A stretch of DNA of 64,000 bases from positions 8,116-72,115 of the forward strand of contig CAVSRD010000008.1 of NCBI GenBank assembly GCA_963730315.1, written 5' to 3'. The notes beneath the pieces were generated by a model. The model made no database searches and was not told the DNA's origin. It saw only the letters and a program-made list of their open reading frames with translations. Shown piece by piece: positions 17,943 to 26,346 of the stretch; positions within the stretch are counted from its first letter, which is position 1; each line of letters starts with the position of its first letter. The DNA comes from VRUE01 sp963730315 (GTDB lineage Bacteria > Actinomycetota > Thermoleophilia > Solirubrobacterales > 70-9). The position numbers were made by a program, and so were the translations under genes.

Positions 17943-20900
17943 TCAGCCGCAGCCGGTGTTGTTGCCGCAGGACGGGCAGGTGTAGCAGGAGCCCGTCCGC
18001 TGCATCATCCCGCCGCACTGGTCGCAGGCGGGGCCGAGGTCGAGGCCCGACATCTCCGCCGGGACGACCGGCGGCGTTTCGGTGAAGGCCGATGCGGCCG
18101 GGGCGGGCTTGTCGCCCCTCGCCTTCGCCCCCTCGGCTCCCTCGGTGTGGCCGTTGCCGCCGTTCGCCGGGCTGGCGGTGTCGCCGGTCGCGATCCCCAG
18201 CCCGAGCTGGCTGGTCTCCGCCTCGCGTTTCGCCCGCACCTCCTTGGTGAGGATGCCGAGGTCCTCCAGCTGGTCGAGGTCGTCGATGAAGCGGCTGGCC
18301 AGCCAGCGCATGATGTAGTCGGGCATCGATTTGGCGAAGGGGATCTCCGGGTTCTGGGTGATTCCCTCCGGCTCGAAGCGCATGTAGCTGAACTTGCGCA
18401 CGAAGACGTCGAGCGGCACCCCGTACTGGAGGCCGATCGAGATCGCGGTCGCGAAGGCGTTGAGCAGCCCGCGCATCGTCGAGCCCTCCTTGCCGATGTC
18501 GGTGAGGAAGATCTCGCCGACCGAGCCGTCCTCGTACTTGCCCGCCGTGATGTAGCCCTCGTGGCCGGCGATCGAGAACTTGTGGGTGATCGACTCGCGC
18601 TCGCGCGGCATCCGCTTGCGCACCGGAGCGACCGGCGCCTCCTCCTCGGCCTCCTGCTCGTCCTGGGCATCGGTGCGCAGCGCCTGCGCGGTCTTCGAGC
18701 CGTCGCGGTAGATCGCCAGCGCCTTCAGGCCGCCCCTCCATCCCCGCGCGTAGGCGTCGGCGATGTCCTCGACCGTGGCGCTCTCGGGCAGGTTGACGGT
18801 CTTCGAGATCGCCCCCGAGATGAACGGCTGGGTCGCCGCCATCATGTCGATGTGGCCGGTGTGGGAGATCGCCCGCTCGCCGACCGCGACGTCGAACACG
18901 GGCAGGTGCTCGTCCTTCAGCCCCGGCGCGCCGACGATCGTCCCCTTCTCGGCGACGTGCGCATCGATCTGGTCGACCTCGGCGTCCGAGCAGCCGAGCG
19001 TGCGCAGCGCCAGCGGCACCGAGCGGTTGACGATCGTCATCTGCCCGCCCCCGACCAGCTCCTTGTGCTTGACCAGCGAGAAGTCGGGCTCGATCCCGGT
19101 CGTGTCGCAGTCCATCAGGAAGCTGATCGTCCCGGTCGGCGCCAGCACCGTCGCCTGCGCGTTGCGGTAGCCGTGCTCGGAGCCCAGCTCGACCGCCTCG
19201 TCCCAGGCGCGCCGCGCCGCCTCGAGCAGCCTGCCCTTGATCCCGGTCTCGTCGATGTCGTAGGCGGCGTCGCGGTGCATCCGCATCACCCCGTTGTGGG
19301 CCTCGCGGTTGCGCTCGTACTCGTCGTATGGCCCGGTCGCCCCGGCGGCGATCTCCGCCGACTGCCGATAGGCGCGGCCGGTCATCAGCGCGGTGATTGC
19401 CGCCGCGACGTTGCGGCCCTCCTCGGAGTCGTAGGGCACTCCGTCCGACATCAGCAGCGCGCCGAGGTTGGCGTAGCCGAGGCCGAGCTGGCGGAAGGCG
19501 TTGGCGTTGGCGGCGATCTCCTCGGTCGGGTAGCTGGAGAAGCCGACGACGATCTCCTGCGCCAGGAAGACGACGTCGACCGCGTGCTCGAAGTCCTCGA
19601 CGTCGAAGCTGCCGTCTTCGCGGCGGAACCTCATCAGGTTGAGCGAGGCAAGGTTGCATGCCGAGTCGTCGACGTGCATGTACTCCGAGCAGTTAGCAAC
19701 AATCAGGCCATCTGCGATGTATGAGTGATGCACCGGCTCGGTGAGGTTGTAGACGACCTCCTGGCCGTCTTCCTCACGCGAGGAGAGGTTTACGCCGGCC
19801 TTGGTCCGGTAGCGGCCGGTCTCTTTGAGCAGCGTTTCCAGTGCAGCTGCCTTGCGTGGTGCCGAGAAGCCGATCAACTCGGCGAAGCACTCCATGTCGG
19901 AGCCAGAGACGCGAAGGTCGAATCCCTCGCGCGACTCGTACTCGACCGTGGTGCCGTCTTTGCGGGTATATGAGAAGGAGGCCTCGCGACTCTCCGAAAC
20001 TCGGTAAATGCGTCCGCGGATGCCGAACGCCGAAAGCATCCGCTGCACATCCTTAAGCAGCTTCTCGCTGCGACTGCCGAGGCCGATGTAGCGATTCGCC
20101 TTGCCACCCGACTCGACTCGCGCGACGCAACCGTCGGCACCGTACAGCCCTCGCAGGAACGCTGCCTGTACCTCGCTGGGCGCAGAGAAGATCATGTCTG
20201 GTGCCCGCTTCTCGTGAGCCCGGGCGGTCCAAACGCCAAGCTGACGGAAGAATTCACGCACCGTCTCGCTGCCCGCGCGTAGTTGCACAGTGCCGTTTTC
20301 CATCTTCTGGCGGGAGACGCCCCCGATCAACTCCTTGAGTATTCCCTCATGGGAATCGGCCAGCCCGTCATCGATGTCGTCCCCCCCGTAGCACCAACCG
20401 GTCTGAACTTCGGTCATCCAGCCGTCGCCGATGAGGTGCCCGGTTAGCTCGCCGAGTCCCTCGCTCCAGCGGTCGGGAAGCTTCTGGTGGGTGACGGTGC
20501 CACCGCGGCTGAATGACTTGGCTAGCGCCTCGACCTTGACTGGGAGCGTCCAGGACCCATCCGTGGCCGGGGTGGGGCTGTCGTTCAGCAGAACCTCGTC
20601 CCGCTCGGTCAGCTCCTCGGCCGGAACGTAGCCGCGGCTGGCCGTCCAGAGCCTGTGGTTCGGAGTGCAGCGCAACTCGCGCCCATCCGAGAAGCGCAGC
20701 CGCAGCACAGGCTTGACGCCGTTACGCATGACCGCGGCCGGGGTCGAGGCTAGAACCCCCTCGCCGGGCTCCTCCGCGGTTGCGCGGTGCGTGTAGACGC
20801 GGAACTCCTCGCCGGCTTGCGCGCGCTCGTACAGCTCGCCGAAGGGGATCTGCCCGAGCGTCGTATGGACTCGTGCATCGGCCGGGAAGCATGGGTTCGA

Positions 20901-21959
20901 GGCGTTGATACGCCCCGACTCCGGGCAGGTGTGCCAGCGGTTGACCGTCGAGTCGTACTGGACGCCCGGGTCGGCGCAGCGCCAGGCGGCGTCGGCGATC
21001 TGGCCCATCAGGTCGCGCGCCGGCAGCGTCTTCACCGCGTCGCCGGTCGTTCGCGCCAGCAGGTCCCAGTCCTCGCCGGCTTCGACCGCCTCCATGAACT
21101 CGTCCGTGACCCGCACCGAGTTGTTGGCGTTCTGGTACTGGATCGAGGTGAAGCCCTCGCCGTCGATCGACATGTCGAAGCCCGCCTCGCGCAGCGCCGC
21201 CGCCTTCTTCTCCTCGTCGGCCTTGCACCAGACGAAGTGCTCGATGTCGGGGTGGTCGACGTCGAGCACGACCATCTTCGCGGCGCGCCGCGTCTTGCCG
21301 CCCGACTTGATCGTCCCCGCCCAGGCGTCGGCGCCGCGCATGAAGCTGACCGGGCCGCTCGCTGTCCCGCCCTTCGCCAGCGGCTCCATCGAGCCGCGGA
21401 TGTTGGAGAGGTTGATCCCCGACCCCGAGCCGCCGCGGAAGATCCTGCCCTCCTTGGTGTTCCACTCGAGGATCGACTCGATGTTGTCCTCGACGCTGAG
21501 GATGAAGCAGGCCGAGCACTGCGGGCGCTCCTCGAAGCCGACGTTGAACCAGACCGGCGAGTTGAAGGCCGCCTTCTGGTGGAGCAGGATCGAGGTCAGC
21601 TCCGCTTCGAAGGCCTCGGCGTCCCCCTCGGAGGCGAAGTAGCCGCCCTCGCGCCCCCAGCCCGAGATCGTCCCCGCGACCCGGCCGATCATCTCTTTCA
21701 CCGAGCGCTCCCGCTTCTCGCTGCCGAGCTGCCCGCGGAAGTACTTCTGGGCGACGATGTTGGTCGCGTTCTGCGACCAGCTCTTCGGGAACTCGACCCC
21801 GCGCTGCTCGAAGGCCGGGTCGGCGGGATCGCCGATCACCGCGTCGCGGATCTCCCACTCGACCTGGTCGAAGGGATGCGTGCCGGGGGAGGAGAAGCGC
21901 CGCTCTATCGAGAGGCCCTTGAGACCGTTCTTGGGAGCGCTGGTGGCGGTCTGGGACAT
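17943..21959 (-). CDS. nrdJ: Adenosylcobalamin-dependent ribonucleotide reductase, intein-containing precursor
   Basis: 1338 residues as translated, 938 after removal of the intein. Class II RNR makes dNTPs without oxygen dependence. The extein shows the N-terminal GVEFPKSWSQNATNIVAQKYFRG, the first redox Cys region (QCSACFILSVEDN), the glycine-rich FRGGSGSGINLSNIRGS and the active-site NPCSEYMHVDDSACNLASLN that is reconstituted by splicing. LAPTGTISFLMDCDTTGIEPDF follows. The C-terminus ends in a CxxC...CxxC zinc-ribbon-like tail (CDQCGGMM, CYTCPSCGNN) typical of NrdJ. The ATG has a strong ribosome-binding site (GAGAGGAG). I found no cobalamin riboswitch or NrdR box in the 133-nt upstream region. 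Confidence 0.96.
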   Translation of the reverse strand: MSQTATSAPKNGLKGLSIERRFSSPGTHPFDQVEWEIRDAVIGDPADPAFEQRGVEFPKSWSQNATNIVAQKYFRGQLGSEKRERSVKEMIGRVAGTISGWGREGGYFASEGDAEAFEAELTSILLHQKAAFNSPVWFNVGFEERPQCSACFILSVEDNIESILEWNTKEGRIFRGGSGSGINLSNIRGSMEPLAKGGTASGPVSFMRGADAWAGTIKSGGKTRRAAKMVVLDVDHPDIEHFVWCKADEEKKAAALREAGFDMSIDGEGFTSIQYQNANNSVRVTDEFMEAVEAGEDWDLLARTTGDAVKTLPARDLMGQIADAAWRCADPGVQYDSTVNRWHTCPESGRINASNPCFPADARVHTTLGQIPFGELYERAQAGEEFRVYTHRATAEEPGEGVLASTPAAVMRNGVKPVLRLRFSDGRELRCTPNHRLWTASRGYVPAEELTERDEVLLNDSPTPATDGSWTLPVKVEALAKSFSRGGTVTHQKLPDRWSEGLGELTGHLIGDGWMTEVQTGWCYGGDDIDDGLADSHEGILKELIGGVSRQKMENGTVQLRAGSETVREFFRQLGVWTARAHEKRAPDMIFSAPSEVQAAFLRGLYGADGCVARVESGGKANRYIGLGSRSEKLLKDVQRMLSAFGIRGRIYRVSESREASFSYTRKDGTTVEYESREGFDLRVSGSDMECFAELIGFSAPRKAAALETLLKETGRYRTKAGVNLSSREEDGQEVVYNLTEPVHHSYIADGLIVANCSEYMHVDDSACNLASLNLMRFRREDGSFDVEDFEHAVDVVFLAQEIVVGFSSYPTEEIAANANAFRQLGLGYANLGALLMSDGVPYDSEEGRNVAAAITALMTGRAYRQSAEIAAGATGPYDEYERNREAHNGVMRMHRDAAYDIDETGIKGRLLEAARRAWDEAVELGSEHGYRNAQATVLAPTGTISFLMDCDTTGIEPDFSLVKHKELVGGGQMTIVNRSVPLALRTLGCSDAEVDQIDAHVAEKGTIVGAPGLKDEHLPVFDVAVGERAISHTGHIDMMAATQPFISGAISKTVNLPESATVEDIADAYARGWRGGLKALAIYRDGSKTAQALRTDAQDEQEAEEEAPVAPVRKRMPRERESITHKFSIAGHEGYITAGKYEDGSVGEIFLTDIGKEGSTMRGLLNAFATAISIGLQYGVPLDVFVRKFSYMRFEPEGITQNPEIPFAKSMPDYIMRWLASRFIDDLDQLEDLGILTKEVRAKREAETSQLGLGIATGDTASPANGGNGHTEGAEGAKARGDKPAPAASAFTETPPVVPAEMSGLDLGPACDQCGGMMQRTGSCYTCPSCGNNTGCG
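19692..20891 (-). other. Intein with LAGLIDADG endonuclease, inserted in nrdJ
   Basis: 400 codons (precursor residues 357-756) interrupt the RNR active-site motif NP^CSE. The intein opens with Cys (CFPADARVHTTLGQIPFGEL, block A) and has block B TPNHRLW with the TxxH pattern. Two LAGLIDADG motifs, LTGHLIGDG and LRGLYGADG, both keep their catalytic Asp. It ends with block F/G VYNLTEPVHHSYIADG and LIVAN followed by extein Cys +1. The +1 residue is the catalytic thiyl-radical Cys of RNR, so enzyme activity depends on splicing. The penultimate residue is Ala rather than the usual His. Confidence 0.95.
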
Positions 21960-22092
21960 CGAACTTCTCCTCTCGGGGCGGCTTTCAGGGGGAGCTGCCC
22001 AGGATCGTCAACGAGTCGGACAGACTTTGCGGCGGCGGAGCACGCAAACGCCGCGGATTTCGCGCCTTCTCCTTTATGGTGACAAGGCAGCG

Positions 22093-22794
22093 ATGCGGGC
22101 GGAGGCAGCGAAAAAGGCGGAATCTGCAAAGGAAGTTGCAGGCGAGGCGATCGCCGCCGTCAAGCCGCGGCTGCGCGGCGTCTCCCACCAGTGGGCCTTC
22201 GTCGCCTCCCTCTTTTTCGGCGCCGCCCTGATCGTCGCCGCGAAGACGCCGAAGGCGACCCTCGCGGTCGCGGTCTACGCGGTCAGCCTCTCAACCCTGC
22301 TCGGCACCAGCGCCCTCTATCACCGTGTGAACTGGAAGCGCCCCGACGTGCGCCGCTGGATGCGCCGCCTCGACCACTCGATGATCTTCTTCCTCATCGC
22401 CGGCACCTACACGCCGTTCGCGCTGCTCGTTCTCGACGGCCCGCTCGCCGACGCGATCCTCGTCGTCGTCTGGATCGGCGCGATCGCCGGCGCCGTGGTC
22501 GAGACGGTCTGGATCGACCACCCGAAATGGGTCGCGGCGCTGATCTACATGTCGCTCGGCTGGGTCGCAGTGGTGGCCTTCCCGGGGCTGTGGAACGACA
22601 TGGGCGTCGCCGGCACCCTGCTGGTCGCGGCCGGCGGCCTCCTCTACACCGCGGGCGCGGTCGTCTACGCCACCCAGCGGCCCAACCCCAACCCGCGCGT
22701 CTTCGGCTACCACGAGGTCTTCCACGCCCTGGTGATCGCCGCCGCCGCGGCCCACTTCTCGGCTATCGCCTTCTTCGCCCTGCCGGCCGCCTGA
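22093..22794 (+). CDS. Hemolysin III / PAQR-like membrane protein
   Basis: 233 residues. After a charged N-terminal helix it has about seven membrane segments. The PAQR/HlyIII family marks are RGVSHQWAF near the start, SALYHRVNW, RRLDHSMIFFLIAGTYTPFALL and, near the C-terminus, GYHEVFHALVIAAAAAHFSAI. The conserved Ser, Asp and His residues of these motifs bind zinc in the eukaryotic relatives. The function in bacteria is unsettled. The ATG at 22093 follows AAGGCA. It is divergent from nrdJ. Confidence 0.92.
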   Translation: MRAEAAKKAESAKEVAGEAIAAVKPRLRGVSHQWAFVASLFFGAALIVAAKTPKATLAVAVYAVSLSTLLGTSALYHRVNWKRPDVRRWMRRLDHSMIFFLIAGTYTPFALLVLDGPLADAILVVVWIGAIAGAVVETVWIDHPKWVAALIYMSLGWVAVVAFPGLWNDMGVAGTLLVAAGGLLYTAGAVVYATQRPNPNPRVFGYHEVFHALVIAAAAAHFSAIAFFALPAA

Positions 22795-22801
22795 CTCGTC
22801 G

Positions 22802-23365
22802 CTAAGCGGCGACCGGCTCTGCGACGCGCTCGGCCGCGGCGACCAGCTCGGCCATCAGCTCGTCGAGCTGCTCGGACTGCTCGGGCGCCAGCTCCAGCCG
22901 GTCCCCTTCGAGCAGCTCGTGCGCCCGTGCCACCGGCAGCTCGGCGTCGATCACGCGGCCGCCCATCGCGCCCAGCACTCTGCGCAGCTCGGCCTGCGAC
23001 CAGACCGCGCCGAACATCCCCGTCGAGGCGCCGATCGCCGCCACCGGCGTGCCGTTGAGGGCACTCTGGCCGGCCGGGCGCGAGGTCCAATCCAGCGCGT
23101 TCTTCAGCGCGCCCGGGATCGAGTGGTTGTACTCGGGCGTGGCGATCAGGACCGCATCGGCCGCCCGCATTGCCTCGCGCAGCTCCTCGACCGCCTCGGG
23201 TGCCGGTCCGCCCTGCTCGACGTCGGCGTCGTACGGCGGGATCTCCGGCAACCGCTCGAACGCGACCGGCTCCGCCCCGGCCGGCAGCCGCTCGGTGGCT
23301 GCCCGCAGCAGGGCGGTATTGAGCGAGTCCCGGCGCAGGCTTCCGGATATGCCCAGGACCCGCAT
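22802..23365 (-). CDS. NAD(P)H-dependent FMN reductase (flavodoxin-like)
   Basis: 187 residues of the NADPH-dependent FMN reductase / chromate reductase family. The phosphate-binding GISGSLRRDSLNTALL opens the protein. LIATPEYNHSIPGALKNALDW is the diagnostic flavin-binding loop, and AAIGASTGMFGAVWSQAELR follows. It reduces flavins or quinones with NAD(P)H; the physiological acceptor is unknown. It is 2 nt downstream of yceI on the same strand and so is likely controlled by the same promoter. Confidence 0.93.
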   Translation of the reverse strand: MRVLGISGSLRRDSLNTALLRAATERLPAGAEPVAFERLPEIPPYDADVEQGGPAPEAVEELREAMRAADAVLIATPEYNHSIPGALKNALDWTSRPAGQSALNGTPVAAIGASTGMFGAVWSQAELRRVLGAMGGRVIDAELPVARAHELLEGDRLELAPEQSEQLDELMAELVAAAERVAEPVAA

Positions 23366-23367
23366 CG

Positions 23368-23919
23368 CTACGCGGCCTCCGGGACCAGCTCCAGCTCGAC
23401 CGCGATGCTGACGGCGTAGTCGAGCACCTCGCCGCCGCTCGGCAGCTCGGCGTTCCAGTCGAGGCCGAAGCTCCGCCGGTCGACCGCAGCCGCCAGGGAG
23501 ACGCCGAGGCGGGGCGCACCGTCGAGGCCGGCGCCGACCTCGGCGAACCTGCCGCCCGCCTCGACCTCCCGCCGCTCGCCCTTGATCTCCAGCTCGCCGA
23601 GCAGCCGCACCGCGCCCTCCTCGTCGACGCTGAGCTCGGTCGAGCGGAAGCGGATCTGCGGGTGCCGCTCGGCGTCGAAGAAGTCCGGCGAGAGGAGGTG
23701 GCCCTTGAGCTGCTCGTCGTCTATCTCGATGCTGGCGACGTCGACGCTGCCCTCGAGGCTCGGCGCCTCGCCGCCGCTCAGTCGCGCCTCATAGGCCTCA
23801 AAGGCTCTGCGGAAGGTGGAAACGGCGTTGTGGGTGATCGCGAAGGTCACCGACGAATGGACCGGGTCCACCGCCCAGGTCCCCGCCGAGATCCCCCGCT
23901 CGATCGTCTTGGTGCTCAT
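23368..23919 (-). CDS. YceI-family lipid-binding protein
   Basis: 183 residues forming the YceI beta-barrel. It starts with GTWAVDPVHSSVTFAITH, then carries SVDVASIEIDDEQLKGHLLSPDFFDAERHPQIRF (the latter part, SPDFFDAERHPQIRF, is the family hallmark), and ends in LDWNAELPSGGEVLDYAVSI. YceI proteins bind isoprenoid lipids, and many are periplasmic, but no signal peptide is visible, so this one is probably cytoplasmic. A ribosome-binding site (AGAGG) lies 7 nt upstream. The promoter overlaps two palindromes that look like MarR operators. Confidence 0.93.
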   Translation of the reverse strand: MSTKTIERGISAGTWAVDPVHSSVTFAITHNAVSTFRRAFEAYEARLSGGEAPSLEGSVDVASIEIDDEQLKGHLLSPDFFDAERHPQIRFRSTELSVDEEGAVRLLGELEIKGERREVEAGGRFAEVGAGLDGAPRLGVSLAAAVDRRSFGLDWNAELPSGGEVLDYAVSIAVELELVPEAA

Positions 23920-23950
23920 CTTCTGCCTCTCTGTCTGCGGTCGTTGTCAG

Positions 23951-24008
23951 GTCAATCTTTGACTCGGAAACAAGTTTACCAAAGATAATTAGCAAGTCAA
24001 CTATTGAC
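23951..24008. promoter_or_regulatory. Two palindromic MarR-type operators in the yceI/marR divergent promoter
   Basis: Two copies of GTCAA-N3-TTGAC occur at 23951-23963 and 23996-24008, centres 45 bp apart, each followed by the direct extension TCGG. The yceI promoter fits well on the minus strand: -35 TTGACT (24000-23995, inside the second palindrome), a 16-nt spacer and -10 TAAACT (23978-23973), with the start point falling at the first palindrome. On the plus strand, TTGACT at 23959-23964 could serve marR with GATAAT 19 nt further on. A MarR dimer on either site would block both promoters. Confidence 0.75.
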
Positions 24009-24064
24009 TCGGCAATGATAGTTTGGGATCATCGGGTCATGGGAAAACGCGAGTGGACCGGGTC

Positions 24065-24550
24065 ATGAGCGAGGGGGCGACTGCAGCCGTCGACCCCGTG
24101 CCGTCCACCGGCACGCCCCACGGCGACGCCTGGGGGGCGCTGACGCGCACCCATGCGGCGATAGTGCAGCGCCTCCAGGAGGCGCTCGCCGCGGCCGATT
24201 TCCCACCGCTGCCCTGGTACGAGGTGCTGGCCACGGTCGCCGAGGCGCCCGAGCAGCGACTGAAGATGGGTGACCTTGCCGAAGCGCTGGTGATCACCCG
24301 CGGCGGCCTCACCAAGCTGGTCGACCGCCTGGTCAAGGCGGGCCTGCTGGAGCGGGCCCTCTGCGAGACCGACCGGCGGGTCAGCTACGCGACCCTGCTG
24401 CCGGCCGGCGCCGAGCTGCTCGATGAGATGCGCCCGGTCGTGGTCACCGAGCTTCGCGCCGCCTTCGCCGCCAACCTCAGCGACGCTGAGGCGCGCGATC
24501 TGCGCGAGGCGATGGAGCGGGTGCGCGTCTCAGCCTGTGGCCAGAGCTGA
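24065..24550 (+). CDS. MarR-family transcriptional regulator
   Basis: 161 residues. A winged helix-turn-helix lies in the middle (LPWYEVLATVAEAPEQRLKM, DLAEALVITRGGLTKLVDRL as recognition helix, and wing GLLERALCETDRRVSYATL). Helices at both ends form the dimer. MarR proteins usually repress their own gene and a divergent target and are released by small phenolic or oxidised ligands. Here the divergent targets are yceI and an FMN reductase, which suggests an oxidant or quinone signal. ATG 24065 is preferred over an in-frame TTG at 24023. Confidence 0.9.
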   Translation: MSEGATAAVDPVPSTGTPHGDAWGALTRTHAAIVQRLQEALAAADFPPLPWYEVLATVAEAPEQRLKMGDLAEALVITRGGLTKLVDRLVKAGLLERALCETDRRVSYATLLPAGAELLDEMRPVVVTELRAAFAANLSDAEARDLREAMERVRVSACGQS

Positions 24551-25285
24551 GGCGGCACGCTCCTTCGCCGCCTCGATCAGTCCCAGCACCTGCATCTCCT
24601 CGCCGTCGCGAAGCAGCGCCACCGGGTCCGGGTCGCCGTTGACGATTCCCTCGAAGAACTCCTTGCGGTCCTGGTAGGTGGGCAGCGTCGCCTTCGCCCA
24701 GCCGCGGGCGCCGTTGAGGATCACCGCCAACCGCGCGTACTCCTCGCCGAACAGCTCGGCGACCTCCCGCTTCATCCGTTTCGCCAGGGCGGGTGAGGCG
24801 CCGGCGGTCGAGATCGCGATCGCCAGCGGCCCGGTGCGGAGGATCGCCGGCAGGATGAAGTTGCAGAGCGGCGGCACGTCGACCACGTTGACCAGCATCG
24901 CCCGCCGCTCGGCATCGTCGTAGACGCCGATGTTGACCTCGCTGTCGTCGGTCGCGGCGATCGCCATGAAGGCGCCCTCGAGGTCGGCGGCGCCGGCGTA
25001 GGGGCGCTTCTCCCAGGCGATCGAGCCCTCCGCGGCCAGCGACTCCAGCTCCGGGTGGGCGACCGGCGCGATCAGGGTCACGTCGGCGTCGCAGGCGAGC
25101 AGGCCCTCTACCTTCTCCAGACCGACGTCGCCGCCGCCGATCACCAGGCAGCGCCGTTCCTTCAGCTTCAGGCAGGCGATGTAGAAGGGCGTTTCCAGCA
25201 TGTCGCGCACGCACGACTGGTCGCAGATCCCCTTGCGGAGCTGGCAGACGCACTCCTTGCCGGCGTAGGCCTGGGCGGGCGACAT
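24530..25285 (-). CDS. Precorrin-2 dehydrogenase / sirohydrochlorin ferrochelatase-like protein
   Basis: 251 residues related to the N-terminal half of CysG and to Met8p. The NAD-binding stretch LVIGGGDVGLEKVEGLL is followed by VTLIAPVAHPELESLA, AIAATDDSEVNIGVYDDAE and VNVVDVPPLCNFILPAILRTGPLAIAIST, the last giving the typical P-x-x-CNF and STxGxSP signatures. It should oxidise precorrin-2 and insert iron in sirohaem synthesis. Unusually, the first ~30 residues hold four cysteines (CVCQLRKGICDQSC). No uroporphyrinogen methyltransferase domain is fused. The 3' end overlaps marR by 21 nt. Confidence 0.87.
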   Translation of the reverse strand: MSPAQAYAGKECVCQLRKGICDQSCVRDMLETPFYIACLKLKERRCLVIGGGDVGLEKVEGLLACDADVTLIAPVAHPELESLAAEGSIAWEKRPYAGAADLEGAFMAIAATDDSEVNIGVYDDAERRAMLVNVVDVPPLCNFILPAILRTGPLAIAISTAGASPALAKRMKREVAELFGEEYARLAVILNGARGWAKATLPTYQDRKEFFEGIVNGDPDPVALLRDGEEMQVLGLIEAAKERAASALATG

Positions 25286-25298
25286 ATCGCGACGAAGG

Positions 25299-26231
25299 TT
25301 AGAGGGAGTCCAGGGTCTGCCGCAGGCCCTCGTCCAGCGCCGTCTCCGCCCGCCAGCCCAGCTCGCGTTCGGCACGCGCCGGGTCGACAGAGATCCGCTG
25401 CACCTCGCCGGCCCGGGGCGGGGCGAACTCGGGCTCGAAGCCCGCAGCGCCGCCCAGCTCGCCGAGCCGGGCGACCAGCTCGAGCACGTCGGTCTCCACC
25501 CCGGTGCCGACGTTGATCGGTCCGCTCGCCTTCGACCCGGCTGCGGCCAGCATCGCGGTGACCACATCGCCGACGTATATGTAGTCGCGGGTCTGCCTGC
25601 CGTCGCCGTAGACGGTCGGCCGCTCGCCCGCCCGCAGCCGCCCGCAGAAGATCGCGATCACGCCCGCCTCGCCGAGCGGGTCCTGGCGCGGCCCGTAGAC
25701 GTTGCCGAGTCGCAGGCTCACCCCGGAGAGCCCGTAGAGCCGCTCGTACAACGCCAGGTAGCCCTCCGCCGCGTACTTGCTCTGGCCGTATGCGGAGAAG
25801 GGTTCGATCGGGGCCCCCTCGCCGAGCGGCAGCTTCTTGCCCGCGCCCTCGCCGTAGATCGCCCCGCCGGTGGACACGAAGACGACCCGGGCCGCCCCCG
25901 CGCCCCGCGCCGCCTCGAGCAGGTTGGCGGTGCCGCCGACGTTGACGGCGGCGTCGAAGGCGGGGTCGGCGAGCGACTTGCGGACGTCGATCTGCGCCGC
26001 CAGGTGGAAGACGACCTCGGGTCGCCTCGCCGCCGCCAGCTCGCCCAGCCCGCCCGCCTCGCGAACGTCCAGCTCGACCAGCTCCGCCCCCGCCGCCAGC
26101 GCCGCGTCGAGGTTCTCGCGCCGCCCGGTCGAGAGGTCGTCCACCACGGTCACCGCGTCGCCGCGCGCCAGCAGGGCGTCAACCAGGTTGGAACCGATGA
26201 AGCCGGCGCCGCCGGTTACCAGGGTCCTCAT
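25299..26231 (-). CDS. NAD-dependent epimerase (UDP-glucose 4-epimerase-like)
   Basis: 310 residues of the extended short-chain dehydrogenase family. TGGAGFIGSNLVDALL binds NAD, VFHLAAQIDVRKSL is the usual substrate-loop strand, and the catalytic YxxxK is in YGQSKYAAEGY. RLGNVYGPRQDP and RDYIYVGDVV are typical of GalE/RfbB-like enzymes. The substrate sugar nucleotide is unknown. It lies 13 nt upstream of the sirohaem gene in the same direction and is divergent from topA. Confidence 0.92.
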   Translation of the reverse strand: MRTLVTGGAGFIGSNLVDALLARGDAVTVVDDLSTGRRENLDAALAAGAELVELDVREAGGLGELAAARRPEVVFHLAAQIDVRKSLADPAFDAAVNVGGTANLLEAARGAGAARVVFVSTGGAIYGEGAGKKLPLGEGAPIEPFSAYGQSKYAAEGYLALYERLYGLSGVSLRLGNVYGPRQDPLGEAGVIAIFCGRLRAGERPTVYGDGRQTRDYIYVGDVVTAMLAAAGSKASGPINVGTGVETDVLELVARLGELGGAAGFEPEFAPPRAGEVQRISVDPARAERELGWRAETALDEGLRQTLDSL

Positions 26232-26265
26232 GAGCGCGCCGATCCTAGTGCCGATGGGCCGATTT

Positions 26266-26286
26266 CGGACGCTATGCGTCCGTTTT
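26266..26286 (+). terminator. GC-rich hairpin followed by TTTT between epimerase and topA
   Basis: A perfect 7-bp stem CGGACGC/GCGTCCG with a TAT loop is followed at once by TTTT on the plus strand. It has the form of an intrinsic terminator pointing into topA. No gene upstream on this strand would need termination, so it may instead be a leader attenuator of topA or a palindromic operator in the divergent promoter region. Confidence 0.4.
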
Positions 26287-26346
26287 CGTCCCGTCGGCCG
26301 CGAAAAGGGGTCGCCGAACGCCCCTGCTACCCTCGCCGCCCGCGAT

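Noticed and set aside
21960..22092. Cobalamin riboswitch or NrdR box upstream of nrdJ
   Set aside because: The gap is only 133 nt, and I saw neither the conserved B12-box type sequence nor the NrdR palindrome.
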